Shown one piece after another: positions 57,876 to 64,000 of a stretch of 64,000 bases of DNA. Each line of letters starts with the position of its first letter. Position 1 is the first letter of the stretch. Source of the stretch: Salarchaeum sp. JOR-1 (GTDB lineage: Archaea; Halobacteriota; Halobacteria; Halobacteriales; Halobacteriaceae); contig NZ_CP042240.1 in NCBI RefSeq assembly GCF_007833275.1, forward strand, positions 62,001 through 126,000, given 5' to 3'. The notes under the pieces are model-generated. The model made no database searches. It had not been told where the DNA came from and saw only the letters and a list, made by a program, of their open reading frames with translations. The translations under genes were made by a program, and so were the position numbers.

Positions 57876-58334
57876 AACAGTAGTTGCTAGCGCGATTTCT
57901 TTATTCAGAAAGGTGCCTGAAACGGCTGAATCGGTAAGTAGGTATGCGTACGTTGCGACAATTGAGTTTAGAATACAGCGGTGGTATTGGGTTCGAAGTA
58001 GCCGATGCCCACGTGAGTGTGAGTTACTGTGGATCCACAGATCGTTCGACAGTTTTGACCCCAACATACGTGATTGCTCCTACGAAGAGCATCTCTATAA
58101 CTATGTTCGCCACAGCAGATTTGATGAATGATAGCTGTATTAATTGAGTGATCGCCACCCCAAGAGCCGGAAAAAAGCCAGCGGCAAGCAGGGGTTTGAA
58201 TCTAACCATATCGAAGGTAGAATATATGTACGTATAACTTATTTGGTCGTTGTTAGCACTCATTCTCTTCCCTGAACTAACCGGCTGTTTCACCCAGTAC
58301 TCTGAATAAAGAAACCGTATCGTCAACTACTGCT
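57876..58334. repeat. 459-bp unit bounded by 34-bp imperfect inverted repeats
   Basis: The left arm at 57876-57909 (AACAGTAGTTG...TTTCTTTATTCAGA) is matched in inverted orientation by 58301-58334 at about 26 of 34 positions, with identical 14-bp and 9-bp blocks. The unit encloses a small membrane-protein gene on the minus strand. It could be a small non-autonomous mobile element, or two facing promoters derived from one another. Confidence 0.5.
58024..58263 (-). CDS. Small two-span membrane protein of unknown function
   Basis: This 79-aa protein starts at the CAT complement 58261-58263 (MSANNDQISYTYIYSTFDM) and continues with two hydrophobic segments (FKPLLAAGFFPALGVAITQL and IVIEMLFVGAITYVGVKTV). 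The TTTATT in the right inverted repeat lies about 45 bp upstream and could be its TATA box. The gene lies wholly within the inverted-repeat unit. An upstream in-frame extension is less likely because it would cross that promoter. No family is recognised. Confidence 0.45.
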   Translation of the reverse strand: MSANNDQISYTYIYSTFDMVRFKPLLAAGFFPALGVAITQLIQLSFIKSAVANIVIEMLFVGAITYVGVKTVERSVDPQ

Positions 58335-58388
58335 AACACGCGAGAGCCCGTAGAACTAGCGCCGGAGCCCGATCCGACAGCTGCCCCA

Positions 58389-58454
58389 ATGTACACGCGG
58401 ACAGTCGGCGTACTGGCCGTCATTGCAGTCGTCGTGCTCGCTGCGTGCGGCGGC
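58389..58454 (+). pseudogene. Orphan lipoprotein signal peptide (gene 5' end only)
   Basis: ATG at 58389 opens MYTRTVGVLAVIAVVVLAAC, an ideal archaeal lipoprotein signal peptide with a lipobox. The frame then turns into arginine-rich non-protein-like sequence before the integrase start at 58650. It looks like the 5' end of a gene cut by arrival of the integrase module. Confidence 0.3.
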
Positions 58455-58649
58455 CGGCGCGAGCACGAGCCGCCTCCGTCATCGCGACGGGTTTCGCCGC
58501 GGTCTGCCGAACTCCGAACCCGAAGACTGAGTCGCCGGGAGGGGAACGATAATGCGTACCGAGTCCGTATCTGCGAGTATGAACGGAGTCGTGAACGAGA
58601 CCGTGGTCGGCGCTGCGCTGCGAGGCGACCGGATCCGGGAGCGCTGAGT

Positions 58650-59900
58650 ATGCCCCGGTACGCTCGCTTCGACGGGCTCGACGACTTCGCCGCGTTCTAT
58701 CGCGAGACCGTCGTTCCCGCGCTCCGCGACGACCCCGCCTGCGACGTGAACCCCGACCGGGAGACGCCGCCCTACGCGTGGCTGAAAGCGAACTACTCGG
58801 GGTTCGTCGAGCGACTGCGGCGCGACCACGGGCTTTCGCCGGGCGCGTTCTACGACGAGGTCGGCCTCCCGCCAAACCCCGGCGAGGACGACGAGTGGGG
58901 ACTCGACCACGACCCCACGGTGCGCGGGCTGGAGGACTACCTGGAAGAACTCGAACGCGACCGGGGGCGTGCGGCGACAACGGTCGGGCCGCGGCGCTCG
59001 CGCCTCCGGACGTACGCCACCACGTACCGGGACGTGAACGACACGAGCGACCTGCTCTCGCCGCTGCTGGACGAGACGGCGAAGCCCGAGGAGATCGCGC
59101 GCGTCCGAGATACGTTCCGCGTGCTCGACGAGGAGTTGGGGACGCTTGCCTCGAAGAAGAAGTACGTCTCTGCGGTGAAAAACTGGTATACGTTCCTCGA
59201 GGAGATGGGGCGCGGACTGTACAATCCGGCGGCGAGCATTCTGAACCGGTTCGGGTGGGACGAGGATCCGCTCTACGACCATCCGGCGCTGTCCCGGGAG
59301 GACGTGCAGGCCTTGCTCGCGGTCGCGAACCCCGACGAACGCTTCCTCCTGTTGGCGCTTGCGGGCTGGGGGTTGCGGCCGGTGGAGGCCTGCGAGCTCC
59401 ACGTCGACCAGCTCGTGTTGAGCCCCCCGGAGGGGGACGTGCCGTACGTCGAGTTCGCGGCCGGTGAGCGGAAGAACGCGCGACGCACCCGGAATACGGT
59501 GGAGTTGTTAGTCGGCGTGGACGCGGTTCGGGAGCGAGTGGCCAGGTTCGCGGACGCCGAGGAGTGGAGCGGGTATCTGCTGCCGGGGGAGTCGGACGGG
59601 ATATCGACGGAGACGGCGCGTCGGTGGTTCCGGTCGCTCGGGGAGCGCGCGGACGTGTCGGTGGCGGGCGAGCCGCCACTGCCGAAGATGGGGCGGCGGA
59701 CGTGGTATCGGCTGTACCGCCGGCAGCGCCCGGACATCGAGGCCGGGACGGCAGCCGTCGCCGCCTCCCAAGGGAGTCGTGATCCGTCGGTCTCGGAGCG
59801 GAACTACCTCGACGAGCGCTCGCGGCGACAGGCGCGTGCGGACGCAATGCGCGACCTCGTTCGCGCGGAGTTCGCGGACATCTTCGAGCGCTACCTCTGA
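58650..59900 (+). CDS. Tyrosine recombinase/integrase
   Basis: This 416-aa integrase has an N-terminal SAM-like binding domain (about 90-200) and a catalytic domain. Arg243 is in LALAGWGLRPVEACELHVDQL (motif RxxE-like), Arg354 in MGRRTWYRLYRRQ, and the nucleophile Tyr386 is in SVSERNYLDERS. The usual HxxR histidine before Arg354 is not obvious. Such integrases insert plasmids and proviruses into tRNA genes or other att sites, or resolve multimers. I chose ATG at 58650 (MPRYARFDGL). The frame is open further upstream but reads as non-protein-like. It is followed by the iteron-ParA module, suggesting one mobile or plasmid-derived unit. Confidence 0.85.
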   Translation: MPRYARFDGLDDFAAFYRETVVPALRDDPACDVNPDRETPPYAWLKANYSGFVERLRRDHGLSPGAFYDEVGLPPNPGEDDEWGLDHDPTVRGLEDYLEELERDRGRAATTVGPRRSRLRTYATTYRDVNDTSDLLSPLLDETAKPEEIARVRDTFRVLDEELGTLASKKKYVSAVKNWYTFLEEMGRGLYNPAASILNRFGWDEDPLYDHPALSREDVQALLAVANPDERFLLLALAGWGLRPVEACELHVDQLVLSPPEGDVPYVEFAAGERKNARRTRNTVELLVGVDAVRERVARFADAEEWSGYLLPGESDGISTETARRWFRSLGERADVSVAGEPPLPKMGRRTWYRLYRRQRPDIEAGTAAVAASQGSRDPSVSERNYLDERSRRQARADAMRDLVRAEFADIFERYL

Positions 59901-60028
59901 GGAAATAGAACCGGGGCGAGAAGACTCACTCGGACGCTCGACGACACGTACCGACGGTCACGGACAGCCAAACCGCCGGCTCGGATCGCCGTTGGCCATC
60001 GGCGGTCGGAACCCGAAGACCGATAGAG

Positions 60029-60193
60029 TATAGCTATATCTTATAGGTGAATCGTATAGTCAGTAAGTATAGTCGGAGTGTATAGAAATTCCGTATAGTG
60101 AGGAGGGAGCGGTCTGTAAGGGGTATAGCGGGGGAAGCGAGCGGTACCCTACGCCCATAAAGTATAGTTATAGAGTATAGCTATATGGTATAG
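60029..60193. repeat. TATAG iterons phased at 13 bp, upstream of parA (candidate centromere)
   Basis: TATAG occurs at 60029, 60042, 60055, 60068, 60081 and 60094, exactly 13 bp apart, then at 60124, 60163, 60176 and 60189 (the last three again 13 bp apart). An extra copy lies at 60169. TATAGCTATA palindromes lie at 60029 and 60176. The array ends about 62 bp before the ParA start. Phased short iterons next to a ParA gene are what a partition site bound by the partner protein should look like. Confidence 0.8.
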
Positions 60194-60255
60194 CTGTATA
60201 TTGTGGCTGTTGGTTGTGACCTATCTTTATCAGTGATGCGTGTGTCCCCCCGTGT

Positions 60256-61116
60256 ATGCTGACGTACACCCCAGTGTCGGAGGCGGGCGGCGTGGGAAAG
60301 ACCACGACCGCCGCGACACTCGCAGTCAGTCACGCGCGGAACGGCCAGGACGTTCTCGCGATAGACATGGACACGCAGAACGGAAGTCTGACGTACTTCT
60401 TCGGGCCGGACTACGACCGGGGCGACCCGGACGCGGACAACCTCGTCCGCCACCTCGTCGGCCGCCCGAAGGGCGACTTCGCCGACCTCACGCAGACCGT
60501 CGAGGCGGGCGTCGACCTCGTGCCGTCGCACAACATGCTCGAGGACGTCCACGAGTTCCTGCTCAACGAGAAACAGCAGGCCGAGCGGCTCGGCGAGTCG
60601 TTCAGCATGTACCATCAGCTTCACCGCGTGCTCAAGGACGCGAACGTGCGCGACGAGTACGACGTGGTCATCGTCGACACCGCGGGGAAGGCTGGGCCGA
60701 TCCTGTACAACGCGCTGGTCGCAGTTCGGAACGTCGTGATCCCGTTCGAAGCGACCGCGAAAGGCCAGGAGTCCATCGAGGGCCTGGACGACCTGGTGGA
60801 CGGCCTGGAGGAGAATATCGGCGTCGACGTGGGCGTGCTCGCCGTCCTTCCACTTGGGTTCAAGAACACGCGCGACCAGCGGGAGATTCTGGAAGATCTC
60901 CGGGTGCAGGGGTTCCCGGTACCGGTCGTCATCGGAGAGCGGAGTTCGCTGATGGAGGGGTGCTGGAAACAGCAATGTAGTCCATTCCGCTATATCGAAG
61001 AACACCGGGAGCGAGAGCGGGAGTACGAGCTCGAAACCATAGAACAGTTCGAGGAGCTCGCTCGCTACCTCGAACGGGAGGCTGGACTCGACACGCCCGA
61101 GGGGGTGACCGCGTAA
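60256..61116 (+). CDS. ParA-family partition ATPase
   Basis: This 286-aa ATPase has the deviant Walker A EAGGVGKTTT (Lys15), in which the usual signature lysine before GG is replaced by alanine (residue 10). It also has switch I LAIDMDTQNGSLTYFF and Walker B DVVIVDTAGKAGPIL. ParA proteins position plasmids or cargo on the nucleoid, driven by a centromere-binding partner. It overlaps the next gene by one base and is preceded by the phased TATAG iterons. There is no N-terminal DNA-binding extension. The C-terminal third (REREREYELETIEQFEELARYLEREA) is a charged helix likely to contact the partner. Confidence 0.9.
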   Translation: MLTYTPVSEAGGVGKTTTAATLAVSHARNGQDVLAIDMDTQNGSLTYFFGPDYDRGDPDADNLVRHLVGRPKGDFADLTQTVEAGVDLVPSHNMLEDVHEFLLNEKQQAERLGESFSMYHQLHRVLKDANVRDEYDVVIVDTAGKAGPILYNALVAVRNVVIPFEATAKGQESIEGLDDLVDGLEENIGVDVGVLAVLPLGFKNTRDQREILEDLRVQGFPVPVVIGERSSLMEGCWKQQCSPFRYIEEHREREREYELETIEQFEELARYLEREAGLDTPEGVTA

Positions 61117-61535
61117 TGGGACTCAAATCGGGGTCGCGGGACGCCGGCCTCGACGACGAGGAGGTCGACGAAGACGTGGCGGACGGACAGAGCGAGTCCG
61201 AAGCGGTCGAGCAGCCGGAGACAGAGAATGAATCGGCGGCGTCGAGAACGGCGGACACGGTGGGGTCGGAGAGCGAGGCGGACGACCGGCCGTCGATGAG
61301 TTCGATTCCGTATAAACTCCGCCGGGACAAGGTGAACGAGGGACGCGAGCAGGTTCCGTACTTCCTCCGAGAGGAAGTCGTCGCGGGCGAGGACGACTTG
61401 CAGGCGGAACTGGAGGACGTACTCGACGAGAAGGTGTACAAGTCGGACTATCGGGAGGCGGCGATGGTAGTCGCGCAGCGCAATCCCGACCTCATCGCGG
61501 ACGTGCTCCGCGAGTGGGGATACGACCTGGAGTAG
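61116..61535 (+). CDS. ParA operon partner of unknown family (candidate centromere-binding protein)
   Basis: This 139-aa acidic protein is coupled to parA by a TAATG overlap. The first 65 residues are disordered and extremely acidic (DDEEVDEDVADGQSESEAVE). The C-terminal domain (about 66-139: MSSIPYKLRRDKVNEGREQV then PYFLREEVVAGEDDLQAELEDVL) is helical with a basic patch. I do not recognise a ParB domain. By position it should be the adaptor that links ParA to DNA, with the phased TATAG/CTATA repeats on both sides as its sites. The role is inferred. Confidence 0.6.
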   Translation: MGLKSGSRDAGLDDEEVDEDVADGQSESEAVEQPETENESAASRTADTVGSESEADDRPSMSSIPYKLRRDKVNEGREQVPYFLREEVVAGEDDLQAELEDVLDEKVYKSDYREAAMVVAQRNPDLIADVLREWGYDLE

Positions 61536-61621
61536 CCTCGGCACTCGACCACCACACCACTGTGTCCGCTGTTCTTCGCGTGTTCGAGTCCGCAACCGAA
61601 CCGTATCCACACCCTCATAAC

Positions 61622-61665
61622 TACACTCTGTAACTATGTTTTATAGCTATATCTTATAACTATAC
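61622..61665. repeat. Inverted CTATA iterons phased at 13 bp, downstream of the parA operon
   Basis: CTACA (61622), CTATG (61635), CTATA (61648) and CTATA (61661) lie exactly 13 bp apart, each after AA or AG, i.e. the upstream iteron in opposite orientation. The 17-bp string TATAGCTATATCTTATA (61643-61659) is identical to 60029-60045. The repeats start about 87 bp after the partner gene's stop. The unit thus has inverted iteron arrays on both sides. Confidence 0.7.
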
Positions 61666-61771
61666 TCACACGGGTGTTTTTTGAGTTGCTGGCGGGTGCG
61701 TCGGCCGGCTCGTGTGTACGGGCACGGTGTGTATCGGAACGCTCTTTTTCGAGCGGGGAGAGTGCTCGCGT

Positions 61772-61948
61772 ATGGCATCTGCCCTCCAGAGCCCGCTCGT
61801 TCGGTACGGCATGGGTGCGAGTTCCGCAGTCGTCCTCTTCGTAATCGCGTTCACCTTCGCCGAGGGAATCGTGCAGACGATGCTGTTCGTGCTGGCTGTT
61901 GTAGAGCTGCTCATCGTCCCCCAATTTCTGAAAGCTGCTGCGGAGTAG
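61772..61948 (+). CDS. Small two-span membrane protein (58 aa)
   Basis: This 58-aa protein, MASALQSPLVRYGMGASSAV then VLFVIAFTFAEGIVQTMLFVLAVVELLIVPQFLKAAAE, has two hydrophobic helices separated by FAEGI. It is typical of small conserved haloarchaeal membrane proteins of unknown role. The start at 61772 follows a promoter-like AT-rich region. A longer in-frame extension upstream is of different composition. It is convergent with the flavoprotein gene (4 bp between stops). Confidence 0.6.
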   Translation: MASALQSPLVRYGMGASSAVVLFVIAFTFAEGIVQTMLFVLAVVELLIVPQFLKAAAE

Positions 61949-61952
61949 CCGG

Positions 61953-62393
61953 TCACTTCATCCGCTGGCTGTAGTCCCAGCTGTAGAGTTCGTCGGGACG
62001 GAGTTCGATCCGCACCTCCTCGCGGTCGTCGTCCAGCAATCGCCCGGCGAGCGCGGAGTCCGTTCCGCCGAGGTAGCGTTCGAGGAGCGAGCGGAGCAGT
62101 TGCTTCCCGTCGTCGGGGTCGACGGTGACGGTGCCGTTTCCGCGGACGCCCCGATACGGCGGGTCGTTCACCGACACGTCGAACGCGACGTGTGAGTCCC
62201 CCCGGAGGAACCGCACGAGGTCGGCGTCCGCGCCGGTCGCGCACGCGAACACGCCGTTGTCGTACTCGTACCAGAGCGCGACCGTCCAGAGCGTGCCGTC
62301 GGGGCGGTGGGTCGTCAGGCGGAGCGGGACGGCCGTATCCGTGAGGAACTCGGCGACAGCCGATTCGTCCCAGACGCCGCGGAAGTCGGTCAT
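61953..62393 (-). CDS. Pyridoxamine 5'-phosphate oxidase-like flavin-binding protein
   Basis: This 146-aa protein has the split-barrel fold of the PNPOx-like/F420-FMN family. VAEFLTDTAVPLRLTTHRPDGTLWTVALWYEY is followed by a GVFACATGADADLVRFLRGDSHVAFDVSVNDPPYRGVRGNGTVTV region that carries the FMN/F420-contact segment. It ends in a short helix with SWDYSQRMK. Family members reduce or bind flavins and F420; the substrate is unknown. It is monocistronic. The standard length and start (MTDFRGVWDE) support the assignment. Confidence 0.82.
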   Translation of the reverse strand: MTDFRGVWDESAVAEFLTDTAVPLRLTTHRPDGTLWTVALWYEYDNGVFACATGADADLVRFLRGDSHVAFDVSVNDPPYRGVRGNGTVTVDPDDGKQLLRSLLERYLGGTDSALAGRLLDDDREEVRIELRPDELYSWDYSQRMK

Positions 62394-62478
62394 GCATCGA
62401 GTACGCCCGCCACCATCGAAAAGGTGTCCACCGCGCGCCGGTCGCCGGAGTTATCGTCGCGGCCGTCGACGCCCGAGT

Positions 62479-62835
62479 ATGGAGACGACGACACTCATCA
62501 CACTCGGTGCGGTCGGCGTGGTGTTGGTCGGCGGCACGGCTGTCTTCCTGTGGCGGCGGTCGTCCGCAGACGAACGGGAGTCCCGGCGCGCGCACGAGGC
62601 TGCACAGGAGCGCGAGCCACCTGTGGAACTCGGCGAGGCGTACGAGTTCGGTATCGCGGAGTTCACCGACCACCACTCCGGCGAGCGCGTCGCCGTCGGG
62701 AAGGTCGAGGGGTTCGTGGTGTTCACCGAGGACGTGCCGGACTCCGTGCAAGAGGGTGACGTCATCCGCGCGAAAATCCTCTCGTTCAATCAGGGGAAGA
62801 CGTCCGCGGACGCGACGTTCGTCGACACCGGTTAG
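62479..62835 (+). CDS. TRAM-domain protein with N-terminal membrane anchor
   Basis: This 118-aa protein has one transmembrane helix (about 5-26) and a charged linker. A TRAM beta-barrel follows (about 52-118): AYEFGIAEFTDHHSGERVAVGKVEGFVVFTEDVPDSVQEGDVIRAKILSFNQGKTSADATF, a tRNA/RNA-binding fold found alone in many haloarchaeal proteins. It may tether RNA-binding activity to the membrane or act as an RNA chaperone. The stop overlaps that of the convergent MATE gene by 3 bp. Confidence 0.8.
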   Translation: METTTLITLGAVGVVLVGGTAVFLWRRSSADERESRRAHEAAQEREPPVELGEAYEFGIAEFTDHHSGERVAVGKVEGFVVFTEDVPDSVQEGDVIRAKILSFNQGKTSADATFVDTG

Positions 62836-64000
62836 TCGTCAGTCCCGACGACTTCCTCGGCGTCGACGCGCTCCTCGGTGAGGTCGGCGTCCCGCCACGT
62901 GCCGCGCTTGTACCACGCGTAGGCGAGGACGCCGCCGAGGACGTTCGAGACGGCGAACGCGACCCAGATACCGGTCTCGCCGAGCGGGCCGGACGCGATC
63001 CACGCGATGGGGAAGCGAACGAACCCGAGAATCACCACGGAGATGACGGCCGCGGTGAGCGTTTTGCCGGCGCCGCGGAAGCTCCCGACGTACGCCTGCG
63101 TCACGCCGATGAAGCCGAACGTGAGCGCGACGTACCGGAGGAACTCCGCGCCGACGGCGACGACCTGGGCGGCGTCCGCCTGGTCGGCCCCGACGAACGC
63201 GGAGATGATGGGTTCGGGGAACGCGAACACGACGAGACCGGCGAGCGCGAGCACGACGAACAACACCTTGCTCGCGAGGTCGGCGGCGGTGGCGGCGCGG
63301 TCGGGATTGCCGGCACCGATATTCTGTCCAGTCATCGTTTCGACCCCGCGCGAGATGGCGATAGCGGGGAGGAAAATGACGGAGAACACGCGGGTGCCGA
63401 CGCCGTACGCGGCGACGACCGCGTCGGGGAAGAACGCGACGATGAACAGGAGGAGGTTCATCGAGATGGCGCGCCCGCTCCCCTCGATAGAGGCGGGGCC
63501 GCCGATGCGGACGAGCCGGCGGAGGTAGTCGAGGTCGGGCGCCATGTCGCGGAGGTTGATCTGGACGCCGCGGCGGCCGCGGAACATGATGGCGAGGCCG
63601 ACGACGAGCGCGAGCGCGCGGGAGAACACGGTGGCGATGGCGGCGCCCTGGATGCCGAGTTCGGGGAACGCGAGCGTGCCGACGACGGGGGCGTTCTCGA
63701 CGACCGTCCAGCCGAAGATGAGGAAGGGGTCGAGGACGATGTTGAGGACGACGCTCCCGAACATGACGACCATCGGCGTGATGGTGTCGCCGTACCCCCG
63801 CATGAGGGAGATGAAGACGGCGAACCCGAACATGAAGAGGAGGCCGAGCGAGATGACTTCCATGTAGCTGGTGGCGAGCGGGAGCACGTCGGCGGACGCC
63901 CCCATCACGGAGAGGAAGTCGTCGACGAAGACGTAGCCGACGACGCCGAGCACGACGGAGATGATGGCGGCGAACGTGACGGTCTGGGAGGCGGCGTACT
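62832..64000 (-). CDS. MATE family efflux transporter (5' end beyond window)
   Basis: The frame runs from the stop at 62832-62834 to the window edge, at least 389 codons. About ten membrane segments remain, with the MATE motifs VSLGLLFMFGFAVFISLMRGYGDTITP, GIQGAAIATVFSRALALVVGL and GRAISMNLLLFIVAFFPDAV, then VETMTGQNIGAGNPDRA. MATE proteins are cation- or proton-coupled exporters of drugs and organic cations. The short charged C-terminus (RDADLTEERVDAEEVVGTDD) is cytoplasmic. The N-terminal helices are missing from view. Confidence 0.88.
   Translation of the reverse strand, partial: YAASQTVTFAAIISVVLGVVGYVFVDDFLSVMGASADVLPLATSYMEVISLGLLFMFGFAVFISLMRGYGDTITPMVVMFGSVVLNIVLDPFLIFGWTVVENAPVVGTLAFPELGIQGAAIATVFSRALALVVGLAIMFRGRRGVQINLRDMAPDLDYLRRLVRIGGPASIEGSGRAISMNLLLFIVAFFPDAVVAAYGVGTRVFSVIFLPAIAISRGVETMTGQNIGAGNPDRAATAADLASKVLFVVLALAGLVVFAFPEPIISAFVGADQADAAQVVAVGAEFLRYVALTFGFIGVTQAYVGSFRGAGKTLTAAVISVVILGFVRFPIAWIASGPLGETGIWVAFAVSNVLGGVLAYAWYKRGTWRDADLTEERVDAEEVVGTDD

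Noticed and set aside
57537-57890. 117-codon frame in the AT-rich region before the inverted-repeat unit
   Set aside because: Mixed composition with no family similarity; the more protein-like stretch is in another frame and is only a relic.
57944-58147. 67-codon plus-strand frame inside the inverted-repeat unit
   Set aside because: It overlaps the minus-strand membrane-protein gene, which has clear hydrophobic segments; I saw no independent support for the plus-strand frame.
57250-58650. Possible tRNA gene as integrase attachment site
   Set aside because: No cloverleaf with TTC-containing T-arm and CCA-proximal acceptor stem was recognised, so no att site is claimed.

Overview
The window is about 65% GC, with acidic proteins, Tat/lipobox signals, bacterio-opsin-activator-type regulators and a haloarchaeal type I-B CRISPR repeat. 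It comes from a halophilic archaeon (class Halobacteria); the genus cannot be fixed from sequence alone. Only two genes are cut by the window edges: a rhodanese-domain gene at the left and a MATE transporter at the right.

Layout. 1-6000: a sulfur-trafficking cluster (rhodanese, winged-helix regulator, TauE/SafE permease with a 49-aa companion, two half-size YeeE/YedE proteins, a rhodanese-metallo-beta-lactamase fusion, TusA, two DsrE-like proteins, DUF302). Several of these units share an ACAATACTG-like upstream motif. 6100-15430: a bacterio-opsin-activator-like regulator, a rubrerythrin-like zinc ribbon protein, glutamate dehydrogenase, a LOV-containing hybrid histidine kinase and cytochrome bd oxidase (cydAB). 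15460-18860: small conserved proteins, AIM24 and Usp. 19190-23460: a predicted heavy-metal/Mn exporter, Usp and a Zn/Cd-type P1B ATPase. 23459-33505: an apparent iron regulon in which four transcription units each carry the 16-bp DtxR-type palindrome TTTAGG-N4-CCTAAA. They encode an RGP-like glycosyltransferase, a ferric ABC transporter co-transcribed with a GT39-like enzyme, a gluconate-dehydrogenase-like pair and a GT2 enzyme.

35288-47671 is a complete type I-B CRISPR-Cas locus (cas6-cas8b-cas7-cas5-cas3-cas4-cas1-cas2) followed by a leader and an array of 45 repeats and 44 spacers. At least one spacer is present twice and the three most distal are identical. Beyond it lies a less GC-rich accessory region with IS remnants, a 1334-aa sensor kinase, a single-domain response regulator and a poly-gamma-glutamate-type locus. 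In that locus PgsC is internally duplicated, the PgsB-like ligase carries two YegP-like (DUF1508) repeats, and no capA is seen.

57876-61700 looks like the scar or core of an integrated plasmid-like element: a small inverted-repeat unit, a tyrosine recombinase, and a ParA ATPase with a small partner. This ParA operon is bracketed by TATAG iterons phased at exactly 13 bp, in one orientation upstream and in the opposite orientation downstream. That candidate centromere/partition cassette, the iron regulon and the modified pgs locus are the parts that most deserve follow-up. The remainder (61772-64000) is ordinary: a small membrane protein, a PNPOx-like flavoprotein, a TRAM protein and MATE.
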